Below, one piece after another: positions 10,805-20,436 of a stretch of DNA of 64,000 bases. The DNA is from Tritrichomonas musculus. Taxonomy: Eukaryota; Parabasalia; Tritrichomonadida; Tritrichomonadidae. Each line of letters opens with the position of its first letter. Within the stretch, counting starts at the first letter, position 1. The notes under the pieces were generated by a model. That model searched no databases and was not told where the DNA came from. It was given only the letters and a program-made list of their open reading frames with translations. The translations under genes were made by a program, and so were the position numbers. The DNA lies in the NCBI GenBank assembly GCA_039105265.1, contig JAPFFF010000004.1, positions 2,666,001 to 2,730,000 on the forward strand. Direction: 5' to 3'.

Positions 10805-13108
10805 TTAAATAAAATATATTTTATTTAAACGAAATGGCAAATAAAAGAATTCATTATATTTTGAATAATTTGGAAAAAATGAAAATCTAGAATAAATAAG
10901 ACCTAACCCAAAAAGAGCATATTCATCTTCACATTCCGCCAATTGATTTAATAACTGAATTGATTTCTTTATATCAAAGAATTTATCTGTTAAATGTATT
11001 AATCCATTCACAAGTATTGATGATCTTTGGTTTTGATGATTAGCCAAATATGATGATAAAAAATCAATACCCTTTCTATCATTGAGAAATAAGGAGCCAT
11101 TAAAAAATGGCTTAAGTAAAGGATTATTTTTAGCTAAATTTAAATAATACATAGATTTATCCAAGTCTCTTTTAATGAATATATTTTCGTCATTTAAATT
11201 GGCAAGCATTAATTGTGCTATTGAATTGTTTTGATTGGCGGCCTTTGTTAGATACTCAATCCCTTTTGTGTAATTTGGAGGACAATCTTTGAAGATATTT
11301 TTTAATTTGCATAACAATTTATTATTATATAAATTAGAATAATCAAATTTTGGAATCTGTAATTTATTCATAAAGTCTATATTATTTTGATTAATTGGTT
11401 CAAATTCATACATTATATAGATCATTCTTAGCATTAATTGCATTGTTTGATCATTATATTGATCAGCTTGATAAGTAATATAATCAATAATAATATTATA
11501 TGGGGAATCCCCTTTTGCAATTGCAAACAAAGATATATGCTCCAATATTTTTTCGCCATTTATATCAATATATTTATTTCCAAAATATATGTGTAAAAAG
11601 ATAAATTGTTCATAAACATTTGTTTGCGATTGTTGTGTATAATATTCAAGCATTTTTTTGTATCCAAATTTATCATTATTCCATTTTCTTAAATCAATTG
11701 CCTTAATTGAATTTTGAGTATAAGAATCATTTGATAACTTTTGTTTGGAGATTGATTCATTTCTTCTAAATAGGTCACGTAAATCAAACAATTCAATAAA
11801 ATCAATAAATTGGAGGCAAAATAAATTAATTAATTTTGAGATAAATTGTCTTTTTTTGTATTCTTTATTGCACATATAATAATATAATAATATGTATTGA
11901 TCTATTTGGATATTTGCTTGTGTATGAAAATATGATTCCAAATTTTTATATCTATTAAAGCATTCATCATCATTTTCTGGTATTTTCTCATTAATAATAA
12001 AATAAATTATTTTCCCAAGTGAAAAAATATCAGTTTCATATGAAAAATCTTGCGAATTTGCTTCTGGACTTATATAAGCTGATGAAAAACTGTTTGTATG
12101 ATCATCTGTTTCAGAAATTGATTTATGGAAAATCAATCTATCAAAATCAATAAAAATAGAATTATCATTAATATCAATCATTATATTGTTTGGCTTTAAA
12201 TCACGAAGAACATAACCATTTAAATGAAAAAATTCAATAATCAACATGATTTTAAATATATAGTAAGTTATTTTTTCTAAAATAATTGATTTCATTGAAC
12301 TCAAAGTTTGACCATTTATGTATTCTATTACAATGCATTTGTTTCTATTATATTTAGTTGTTCCAATTAATTTAGGAATCATTGGGTAATTAAATTGTCT
12401 TAAAAATAAATAGTTTTCATATTCTCTATTAACTAAATTTTCATTGTTTTCACATGGATCTTTGATTACAAATAACTTTTTTTAATTATATGATAAATTT
12501 AATTGGCGCTGAAACTTGATCCTGTAGATATTTTGTACAAAAAGATATAATCATTATCATTTATTTCTGCAATTCATGGTGGAATTTTTTCTTCAAATCT
12601 GTTATAATTTGTTTTGATAAAACTATCATATAATAAGTAAGATGAAATATAATATCGAATTTTTCTCCAAATATTCATTGATAACTTTGAATATATTGAA
12701 TTTCTTATATAATAGTATATCTCTGAAATATACTTATCGATATTATAATTAATTGAATTGATTTTTATTTTAAGATTTGGAAAATTATTTTCATTATTAA
12801 TGAAATGAATGTTTAATTTTTTGACTTCTGAAAAAAGGTAATTAAGATTTGATAAATGAATTTTGATCAAAAACAAGAATTGTTTTATGAAAACAAATGA
12901 TGTAATTTTGAGTCTTTTCCTCACTATTTTACTCAATAAATTGCCCAAATATTATTATTGAAGATTCTTTGACATTGTCTAAAATTATTTTATTTTTACA
13001 AATTGAACTATTAGTATAAAATCCATATTTTTGAGGGAATTGTTTGATGCTGAAATGAATAATGTTTCCTTCAAGTATTTTTTGAAAATTCATGATTTCA
13101 AAATTCAT
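10805..13108 (-). pseudogene. Kinase-like / Sel1-repeat gene, decayed
   Basis: This is a relative of the kinase/Sel1 gene at 1491. The minus strand reads from ATG at 13106-13108 through an N-terminal region, then the glycine loop (KISTGSSFSAN), KLFVIKDP as the lysine motif, RDLKPNNIMI as catalytic loop, IDFDR in place of DFG, SPEA, and a C-terminal Sel1 repeat (~11170-11280). The pieces lie in different frames: a frame change near 12950, an in-frame TGA at 12574-12576 and a frame change near 12500. From there the frame is open to TAA at 10805; its first ATG is 12382, inside the kinase domain. A product from that ATG would lack the ATP-binding lobe. Family members are presumed signalling scaffolds. 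Three independent breaks argue for a dead gene. Confidence 0.75.
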
Positions 13109-13720
13109 TGTATTTTTTGATTTTCACTATCTTTTAAATTTTTTTAAAAGAATGTGGCATGATTTTTGAAGCTATTTTTTGGTACAATTTTTGTGAAAAC
13201 ATTTTTGTGGCACGATTTTTATGGCCTGATTAATATCTTGCGTAATTAAATAGAAAGGCTGAAACAGCATTATATTTGGCTGTTGAAAAAGATAATATTG
13301 AATTTATCAAACTTTTATTAGCAAATAATAAACTAAAAATCAATTTTCTTATTATTCCAAATGTATTATTTATAGAATTCAAATCATATTATTTCAATCA
13401 CATTTATTAAAATATATAATTTTTCAATGAAGTTCAAAATCAGCGTTTCATGCACAATTAAATATTGCAATTATTTTTTTTTTATGGAATTATAAGAGAT
13501 TTTATTTTTTATTTGAATTGATCTGGAAAATGAAGTACATATTGGTTTTAAAATTTGTCGTTTCTATCTTTGCTTTTGTTAAAGAAGGGTGAAACAGGAT
13601 AAAACGATTTTTTTTTTTAGATGAATAGAAGAGATTTTATTTTTTTGGAATTATAAATGCAGTGTTGTCGTCTGAAGGTTTTTGAAAAGATTGGAGTGAA
13701 AGAAGGGAAATGAGAAAACT
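13109..13720. other. Intergenic spacer with an ankyrin relic
   Basis: About 610 bases between two minus-strand genes. It holds the ankyrin relic listed separately and a loosely repeated phrase (agagattttattttttt near 13496 and again near 13631). Nothing else was recognised. Confidence 0.5.
13246..13401 (+). pseudogene. Ankyrin-repeat fragment
   Basis: The plus strand reads KAETALYLAVEKDNIEF followed by IKLLLANNKLKIN, a typical trichomonad ankyrin unit (TALYLAV...IVKLLL). The frame is open for about 50 codons, has no Met and no second full repeat. It is a relic of a larger ankyrin gene whose remainder is absent. Confidence 0.55.
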
Positions 13721-16700
13721 TCAGAAGCAGCTGCCAAAAAGATCGAAATGATAAAATTGCAAAAATAGTTCATCATTCCAGTTTTTGTCTGTTTGAATGA
13801 GTCGAATAAATCGGACAGGTGGACTCGGATGGTCGAATTCGTAGATGTCAAGGTCTTGGTGGTCTTCTTTCGTTTTTTCGTTGATATCTATCAATGTAGT
13901 CCATGATGAAATCGGTTTGCTGACGTCATCAGTGCAGATGATTTTGTAGCTTTTCAGTCTGTTTGGGTCTGTTTTTTTGAGTCTGAATCCATTGAGAATC
14001 GCTACTGATCGTGTCAATTCAATTTGAAACCATCCTTTTTCATTAGATGATGTACAAATACTTTTTGTTGATTTTATTGAATAGAAATTGTTAAAGTCAA
14101 AAAATTTTGATGTGATGTGAACTCTAATTTTGTGTGGATCTTTGTTTTCATTCTCATAAAATAGTGTTTTGAAGACTCCTCCTGAGTATTTGATTTCTGG
14201 TGATAATAATTCAATTCGTTTGATGTGTAAAAAGTTGTTGTTTTTGTCCCAGTTTGGTCCTGTCTGTTGGAATCGAATTCGCCGACATCGATTAATTTCA
14301 AATTTGATCGTCATGTCTTTGTATTGTTCATTCAAATCATTCGCTTCTTTGATCGATTTCACAGTTCGACCTTCAATTATGATGTCAAATGACTTTGGGA
14401 AACCACTCCAACTCGAAAATATTTGAATTCCGTTGATTGGAATCGTTTCTTCAAGTTCGAATTCAATGAAGAAGTTTCCTCCATTAGTTGTACAAAAATC
14501 ATCTTTTGTGTTTGGATCAATCAAGTTGTAGATGTCTCTTGATGACTGAGATGCAACAAACAAGCGGTCAAATGGAGTTCTCTCTTTCATATTCAGCTGC
14601 TCAAGGATTCCTGGGGTGTCAATGTTAATGTCAACTGAAAAGAATCGTCCAATCCTTGACTTGAGATCTGAAATATTTTTAATGTTTTCATTGATCGTGT
14701 CATCAAGTGACAGACGACCAAAAAGATCGAAATGAGAAAATTGCAAAAAAAGTTCATCATTCCAGTTTTTGTCTGTTTGAATGAGTCGAATAAATCGGAC
14801 AGGTGGACTCGGATGGTCGAATTCGTAGATGTCAAGGTCTTGGTGGTCTTCTTTCGTTTTTTCGTTGATATCTATCAATGTAGTCCATGATGAAATCGGT
14901 TTGCTGACGTCATCAGTGCAGATGATTTTGTAGCTTTTCAGTCTGTTTAAGTCTGTTTTTTTGAGTCTGAATCCATTGAGAATCGCTACTGATCGTGTCA
15001 ATTCAATTTGAAACCATTCTTTTTCATTAGATGATGTACAAATACTTTTTGTTGATTTTATTGAATAGAAATTGTTAAAGTCAAAAAATTTTGATGTGAT
15101 GTGAACTCTAATTTTGTGTGGATCTTTGTTTTCATTCTCATAAAATAGTGTTTTGAAGACTCCTCCTGAGTATTTGATTTCTGGTGATAATAATTCAATT
15201 CGTTTGATGTGTAAAAAGTTGTTGTTTTTGTCCCAGTTTGGTCCTGTCTGTTGGAATCGAATTCGTCGACATCGATTAATTTCAAATTTGATCGTCATGT
15301 CTTTGTATTGTTCATTCAAATCATTCGCTTCTTTGATCGATTTCACAGTTCGACCTTCAATTATGATGTCAAATGACTTTGGGAAACCACTCCAACTCGA
15401 AAATATTTGAATTCCGTTGATTGGAATCGTTTCTTCAAGTTCGAATTCAATGAAGAAGTTTCCTCCATTAGTTGTACAAAAATCATCTTTTGTGTTTGGA
15501 TCAATCAAGTTGTAGATGTCACTTGATGACTGAGATGCAACAAATAAGCGGTCAAATGGAGTTCTCTCTTTCATCTTCAGCTGCTCAAGGATTCCTGGCG
15601 ACGACAAGTTCATTTCCGCTGAGATAAACAGACTCGAATTGGCACCAGACGACAGATCTGCCGTTTTATTTTCACCCAGTTTTGTCTCAAGGGAAGTGAT
15701 TAATGCAGACTGTTCGTCAATCTTTTTGCTCATTTGCATCATCTTTTCTCTCAACTTTGATGCCTCACTTTTTGAAGCAGCCAGTTCTGACTCCATCTGG
15801 GACTTCATCTTTCTTGTTTCTTCTCTCAATCTTGAAGCTTCACTTTGTGATGCAGCCAATTCTGACACCATCTGAGACATTTTGGCTTCAAATTTCTTTG
15901 CGTCAAGGCTTGGGAGACCTTGCTCAGTACCTTTTTCAAGTGATCTTGGCTCGCCATTGATGCTTTCAGTGTATTCAAGAATCTCATCAATATCGACATC
16001 ATCAAAGCAGAATCTTTTCGTTCCAATAAATCCGCAGTAGTCATCGTCATCGTCTTCATCGTCTGTTTCGTCAATGAAAGGGATGATTTTTGGCTCATTG
16101 CTGTCTTCAAATTCGGTGATGTAGTCAACTGTTGACAGGCTCAAAAGCTTGTAGATTTCTTTGAATGTTGGCCTTTCCTTTGGATCTTCTGACCAGCACT
16201 TTTCAATCATAATTTTTTGGCCTTTTTTCATGCTTCCTTCGTTGATCGTTGGACGAAGTCCTTCACAAACTTTCTTCTTCAAATTGAACGCCGTTAGCTT
16301 CTTGCGTCCTTTCAGAAGGTCGCTGTATGCTCGCTCGCTCGTCACCAATTCGTACATTAAAATTCCAAAAGCGTAAACGTCTGCCTTCGTGTTAAAATGG
16401 TTGCTTAAAATGACTTCTGGTGCCATGTATTGAGCTGTTCCTGAGTCCGACATCGATTGGCTCATTGAATTGTGCGGATCATAAAATTTTGAGAGACCAA
16501 AATCTGTAATTCGTGGATGATAATCAATTCCAATCAAAACATTTTCTGGCTTGAGATCCCGGTGGATAACATGACGGCTGTGAAGTATCATCATGCCTCG
16601 CGCTATTCCAATTAATATTATTTGCCGCTTGGTATTGTCGTAATCTGATTTACATAACCCATTAGCTTCTTTTGCTATTAAATCTGCTAGGGAGCCATTT

Positions 16701-17050
16701 TTCATATAATCCATAAAAATGGTGATATTTTTTTTGTTTTCAAAATCTGTATAGGAAAATCCTCGAAATTGAATTATTGTTGGATGCTGTATTTGAATCA
16801 AAATGCGAATTTCTCGTGAAATTAAAACTTCAATTTTCAATTCTGTTTGATTTTTATTGACTTTGGCTACAAGTTCTTCTCTAGTCTTAATATTTCGAAC
16901 TAAATAAATATATCCAAATCCACCTTGATCGATTTTATTGATAATTTCGTAGTCATCAACGTTTATCAAGTATTTGTCACTCGTTTTTTTAAATCTAGGA
17001 GCGATGTTTTTCTTTAGAGGTGGTAATGAAGGCGGCTTTACTTTGGACAT
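13721..17050 (-). CDS. Protein kinase (TKL-like) with coiled coil and two discoidin-like domains
   Basis: The 1109-aa protein starts with a complete kinase domain (~34-305): glycine loop QGGFGYIY, lysine K63 in VAKV, HRDLKPEN with catalytic D165, DFG at 183-185, APE, and DVYAFG. An acidic stretch and a coiled coil (~395-470) follow. Two near-identical ~300-residue segments come next, each with two F5/8C (discoidin)-like beta units (FIEFELEETIPINGIQIF; RRIRFQQTGPNW; FRLKK). All catalytic residues are present, so it should be an active Ser/Thr or Tyr-like kinase. Discoidin folds usually bind sugars or lipids; here the protein is cytosolic because no signal peptide is visible. ATG at 17050 is the first Met. 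It ends abruptly after FDLFG with SCF, unlike the first tail copy. The DNA is richer in G and C than its neighbours except for the N-terminal part. Confidence 0.88.
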   Translation of the reverse strand: MSKVKPPSLPPLKKNIAPRFKKTSDKYLINVDDYEIINKIDQGGFGYIYLVRNIKTREELVAKVNKNQTELKIEVLISREIRILIQIQHPTIIQFRGFSYTDFENKKNITIFMDYMKNGSLADLIAKEANGLCKSDYDNTKRQIILIGIARGMMILHSRHVIHRDLKPENVLIGIDYHPRITDFGLSKFYDPHNSMSQSMSDSGTAQYMAPEVILSNHFNTKADVYAFGILMYELVTSERAYSDLLKGRKKLTAFNLKKKVCEGLRPTINEGSMKKGQKIMIEKCWSEDPKERPTFKEIYKLLSLSTVDYITEFEDSNEPKIIPFIDETDDEDDDDDYCGFIGTKRFCFDDVDIDEILEYTESINGEPRSLEKGTEQGLPSLDAKKFEAKMSQMVSELAASQSEASRLREETRKMKSQMESELAASKSEASKLREKMMQMSKKIDEQSALITSLETKLGENKTADLSSGANSSLFISAEMNLSSPGILEQLKMKERTPFDRLFVASQSSSDIYNLIDPNTKDDFCTTNGGNFFIEFELEETIPINGIQIFSSWSGFPKSFDIIIEGRTVKSIKEANDLNEQYKDMTIKFEINRCRRIRFQQTGPNWDKNNNFLHIKRIELLSPEIKYSGGVFKTLFYENENKDPHKIRVHITSKFFDFNNFYSIKSTKSICTSSNEKEWFQIELTRSVAILNGFRLKKTDLNRLKSYKIICTDDVSKPISSWTTLIDINEKTKEDHQDLDIYEFDHPSPPVRFIRLIQTDKNWNDELFLQFSHFDLFGRLSLDDTINENIKNISDLKSRIGRFFSVDINIDTPGILEQLNMKERTPFDRLFVASQSSRDIYNLIDPNTKDDFCTTNGGNFFIEFELEETIPINGIQIFSSWSGFPKSFDIIIEGRTVKSIKEANDLNEQYKDMTIKFEINRCRRIRFQQTGPNWDKNNNFLHIKRIELLSPEIKYSGGVFKTLFYENENKDPHKIRVHITSKFFDFNNFYSIKSTKSICTSSNEKGWFQIELTRSVAILNGFRLKKTDPNRLKSYKIICTDDVSKPISSWTTLIDINEKTKEDHQDLDIYEFDHPSPPVRFIRLIQTDKNWNDELFLQFYHFDLFGSCF
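13734..15601 (-). repeat. 984-bp-period tandem duplication inside the kinase gene
   Basis: Bases ~13734-14617 and ~14718-15601 are the same ~884-bp segment at a constant offset of 984 (328 codons). I count about nine base differences by eye, ~99% identity. The unit is in frame and adds one complete discoidin-like tail. The connecting ~100 bases (about 14618-14717) occur only once. Confidence 0.88.
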
Positions 17051-17715
17051 AATACTTTATAAAATTCAAAATGGGCAAAATACGTTGAATTTAAAAATAC
17101 GTTGAATTATCTTAGATCAAATAATAAATATAACAGCGTTGTTTATCGATACGACTAAATACCAGTTACCGAAGAAGTATCGGTATTCGGTAAATATCGA
17201 TACTTTTTTGCTCGGTATTTTTTAGTATCGATACAAAAGTGCTTCGGTATTTTTAGAGTATCAGCGGTTATTAAAAAAGTACTTTATAATACTTTTTATC
17301 AGTATCGATATGGTATTTTAATATATAAATTTTATTAATAAATAATGAATAAAAATAAAAATGCAAAAATCTCTTTCAATGCAATCAGCTTTATATGAAA
17401 GTATCAGAAAGAAATGTATCAATATCATCTTGCATATTAATATGATAACGTTTACAAGGACTACTTGATATATTCAGAATCGGTTCCTGTCTTTAGAAAT
17501 TATCAAAGTGAGCAATTTCTCTCTAAAGATGAAATATTTCAAGCAGATATTATTACTTCTGCAAATCTATGGAAAGTGGCAATGAAGAAGCTTGAGGTGA
17601 TGTTAAAAGCCGTAATATATATTATAAAATTATAGAAAACTTTTCGATATAGGGAATAAAATGTTATAGTTTTGTGAGAATAAAATGGTTAGATTTAAAA
17701 AAAAGTCAAAAAAAT
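17051..17715. other. Intergenic spacer with transposon-like remains
   Basis: About 660 bases. The first part holds many copies of the word tatcgata/tatcggta in both orientations; the rest holds a short open frame. See the hAT-like entry. Confidence 0.5.
17134..17640 (+). mobile_element. hAT-like DNA transposon relic (tentative)
   Basis: The stretch begins CAGCGTTGTTTATCGATAC and is followed by dense GTATCGATA / CGGTATT words to ~17315, a composition typical of the subterminal regions of hAT elements. Downstream are coding-looking frames on the plus strand (MQKSLSMQSALYESIRKK near 17360, and an open run of ~60 codons at about 17450-17636 containing FQADIITSANLWKVAMKKLE). No right end or target duplication was found. 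A hAT assignment is inference from the end motif; the frames match no transposase motif I can name. Confidence 0.35.
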
Positions 17716-17786
17716 GGGAGACCCAGGATTCGAACCTAGATCATCACACTCCCAGAGCGCGTGCCCTACCTTTAGACCAATCTCCC
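17716..17786 (-). tRNA. tRNA-Pro (TGG)
   Basis: The 71-nt minus-strand sequence folds as a full cloverleaf: acceptor GGGAGAT/GTCTCCC, D-arm GTCT-AAAGGTA-GGGC, anticodon arm CGCGC-TCTGGGA-GTGTG, T-arm CTAGG-TTCGAAT-CCTGG. The A box (TGGTCTAAAGG) and B box (GGTTCGAATCC) are good, and a T run follows as a Pol III terminator. By loop position the anticodon is TGG. Position 33 is C rather than the near-universal T. Confidence 0.8.
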
Positions 17787-17795
17787 TTACTGAAA

Positions 17796-18037
17796 TTATA
17801 CTTTTTTTAATATTGAAATTATATCAAAGATTTTGATTGAATCTGAAAAAGCCGACTTTTTTAAAAATTGAATTGCTGATCCACCAAAATCAGAAAGTGA
17901 AGACTTTGCACTTGAATCAATTTTAAATTCGCACTTATTAATCAAAACAGTAAACTTTATTCCGATTTCTTTGTCCAGTTGATACGTAGCGTTTTCAATA
18001 TGTTCATTGCCTAATGCTATTATAGAAATGCTTTTAT
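17796..18037 (-). pseudogene. Open-frame relic of unknown origin
   Basis: About 80 codons are open on the minus strand, with strongly protein-like composition (ENATYQLDKEIGIKF, SSLSDFGGSAIQFLKKSAF) but no Met. I do not recognise the family. It lies between tRNA-Pro and the tail of the Pmp-like pseudogene, all on the same strand. It is probably a fragment of a host gene. Confidence 0.35.
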
Positions 18038-18152
18038 TTTATATTAGTCTTATGTTTAAAACAATTTGTTATTTATCTAGATATTTATTAAATAACCCCG
18101 ATTATGATTTTTAAAGTTCTATTGATTCTTCTTCTTTTAGTTCCTAAATTTT

Positions 18153-19440
18153 TCAATTATCTTTCTTCTTGTTTATGATGATAAAAGCAGAAGCAACTGA
18201 AATAGCAAGAAGAGCAAGAAGAAGAGAGCCATAAATTGCATATTTATTATTGTTTATCATCATAAACAAGAAGATAATGGAAGAATTTCTTTGTTTGGTA
18301 TAATGCAATTGCCTTCAAAAGACATAGTGCCTGAATTTATGTTACCATCAAATTGAAATGCAAAAATTGATTTTGTTTCTGAGTTTGAACTGATGATATT
18401 AATCTCATTGTTATTGAAATAAAGAGCAGCTTACTTATTCCAAACTAGCCTAATTATGCATGAATTTGAGCTTGATTCTTCTGTTTTTGAAAAAATGTTA
18501 GATTGGATTGTGAGACCTCTGCCGTTTGTTTGAGTACCTGGTGATGGATTTTCATAACAAATGTCAATACCATTGATTCCGATGTTATTAATAAATGCGC
18601 ATTCATCGATTTTTCCACAAATAGAATTAAAATGAATTGCACCTGCTTTTCCGCTATCAGGATCTGTTGCCTTATTCTCCTTGAATATGCATTTGCTGAT
18701 TTCAAAATAGCAATTTATATTGTTGCATAAAATAGATATGGCACCGCCAAAGAGACAAGTGCACTTTTCAAAAGTACAATGATAAATTGTGCTGTTTTTG
18801 GTTGCTGCAGTAGCACTATTGATTGAAATACGAATAGCTCCACCTCCTCCAAACTCTGCATTGCATTCTCTAAATGTGCATTTATATGCAAATAATGAAT
18901 ATACTTTACCAGCATAAGCATTGGCATTATCTGGAATTGAATCTGTGTTTTGTTCTGATATTTGATATGAATTTTCTGGTGTTTGAGAGCATTCAAATTC
19001 ATCTGTTGGTCTGGTTTCGCTCGTTGATTCAATTGTTGATATCACTTCACTGTTGTCAATTGATTCTGTCGTTTCTTCTGGATTCTCATTTGTACATTTT
19101 GTGAATGATTCTTCTTTTTTTTCAATATGTTCAGAATTGTCGCTCAAATATTCTTTGTTTGGAGTAATACAGTTGTTCTCAAATGTCATTGTGCCTGAAT
19201 TTATATTTTGGAATGAGAATGCATAAACGGATTTCGCTTCTGAATTTGAATTAGCAATATTGATCTCATTGTTAATAAATTTGAGTACCGATTGTGATTT
19301 CATAATAATACTAATTAAAAATGAATTTGAATAGATTTCATCTGTATGCATAAATTTGTTGTTTTGAATAGTAAGACCTCGTCCTCCAGATTGACTGGTT
19401 TCTCCGCCTTTCTCATAATAAATATCAATTATGGTTAAAA
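18153..19440 (-). pseudogene. Pmp-like (polymorphic membrane protein-like) surface protein, decayed
   Basis: The minus strand carries repeats of the chlamydial-Pmp type found in trichomonads: GGGGAIRI, FGGAISIL and AGAIHF (GGA-I motif) with CTFEKC, CIFKENKA and CAFINN (FxxN-like). The longest frame is 18431-19351 (306 aa, ATG at 19351), but coding similarity continues upstream to ~19440 without a start. Downstream, past an in-frame TAA at 18431, a second copy of the FNNNEINI...NSGTMSFEGN block continues. In yet another frame there is a hydrophobic helix (YGSLLLALLAISVASAFIII) followed by NKKKDN and TGA at 18153. This is the C-terminal membrane anchor with a short basic tail. Intact members would be beta-helix surface proteins held by that anchor. 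The 5' end is missing. Confidence 0.75.
18164..18274. repeat. 22-bp perfect inverted repeat around the membrane-anchor coding segment
   Basis: The arms at 18164-18185 (tcttcttgtttatgatgataaa) and 18253-18274 are exact reverse complements separated by 67 bases. The spacer encodes the transmembrane helix of the Pmp-like pseudogene. Confidence 0.85.
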
Positions 19441-20250
19441 AAAATACCTTTTTCCCACATAATTTCGCACAAGGGTAATTTTAAAAGAATAAAAGGGTAA
19501 TTTTTTTTAAACTTAGTTTATAATTAGCATAAATGTATTTGGATTTTAAATTCAATATAAAGAGATTGTGCATTGAAATTTAATGAATGAAGACATAATT
19601 AAATATCACGAAAATCGAGGTTAACGAATTTCGATGAAAATTTGTACAATCATTCTTTAATAAGGATATATAAACATATTTGGAAATGTAAAATTATTAA
19701 AATTTTAATAAAAGTAAATTGATTTTTCATTATATTTTAAAAATTGAGTTTAAAATAATAATTCAAAAAGTTTGGATGTTAATTTGAAAATATTGAATGA
19801 TCACCATACTTTATTGATGCTTTATAAATGAAATACAATTCTAAATGCGTGCTTTAACTGAAATCCAAAGATAAACGATAATTAGAGATAAAGTCTTTCT
19901 CGATTTAATTGTTAATTGCTTAAAGTGGATCCATGAAGAGAGGGTTACTGCGGAAGATTTTCCCAAGCACCAATGGGTATCAAAACCCATCAAAGATGGT
20001 ACAGAAAAAAGTTTAAAATCACAATAATAATTGCATTTTCTATAATTATTATCTGATTGGTTTATTATTTCAGAATAATATTCTAGTGTTAATGGTTTCA
20101 CTAAATTAAATCTAAAAATTATTAATTTTGAATTTTTGATTTCTTTGATGCATCTACATCTTCATTAATTTGACCAAAGACGTCATTCAATTTATTGGTT
20201 AATGAAATAATTAACCAAAAAATTCTTTTTAAATAAAGATATAAATAGAA
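19441..20250. other. Intergenic spacer, AT-rich, with a short coding-like run
   Basis: About 800 bases. At roughly 19880-20030 the plus strand reads an open ~50-codon run (KVFLDLIVNCLKWIHEE, then FPKHQWVSKPIKDGTE) without a start, possibly a relic of an unknown gene. An 86-codon frame on the opposite strand (19841-20101) is not convincing. Nothing else was seen. Confidence 0.35.
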
Positions 20251-20322
20251 ACGTGGCTGGTGTAATGGTTTAGCATATGGGTGCTCCACACCTAGGAACT
20301 GGGTTCGATTCCCAGGCTGCGT
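20251..20322 (+). tRNA. tRNA-Gly (TCC), copy 1
   Basis: 72 nt: acceptor ACGTGGC/GCTGCGT, D-arm GTGT-AATGGTTTA-GCAT, anticodon arm TGGGT-GCTCCAC-ACCTA, T-arm CTGGG-TTCGATT-CCCAG, with a T run after it. The A box (TGGTGTAATGG) and B box (GGTTCGATTCC) are intact. By position the anticodon is TCC. Position 33 is C, and the first base is A rather than the usual G, so function is less certain than structure. Confidence 0.75.
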
Positions 20323-20436
20323 ACTTTTTCATATTTTTATTTTTAATTTGTTGTCAAAAAATCAATGCATCAAGTAATCATCAAGATTCTTAATAATAAA
20401 CGGACTTTGAAAAAGATGAAATTTGAATTTGAATTA

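Noticed and set aside
12500-12576. Intron as explanation for the breaks in the kinase-Sel1 relic
   Set aside because: No trichomonad splice motif (GTATGT with a branch-site/acceptor block ACTAAC...AG) is present, and a third break lies elsewhere.
14169-15410. Pairs of identical plus-strand frames opposite the kinase tails (14169-14426 and 15153-15410)
   Set aside because: They are antisense shadows created by the 984-bp duplication; the protein lies on the minus strand.
19841-20101. 86-codon minus-strand frame
   Set aside because: It has no recognisable motif, and the opposite strand reads more like protein in the same place.
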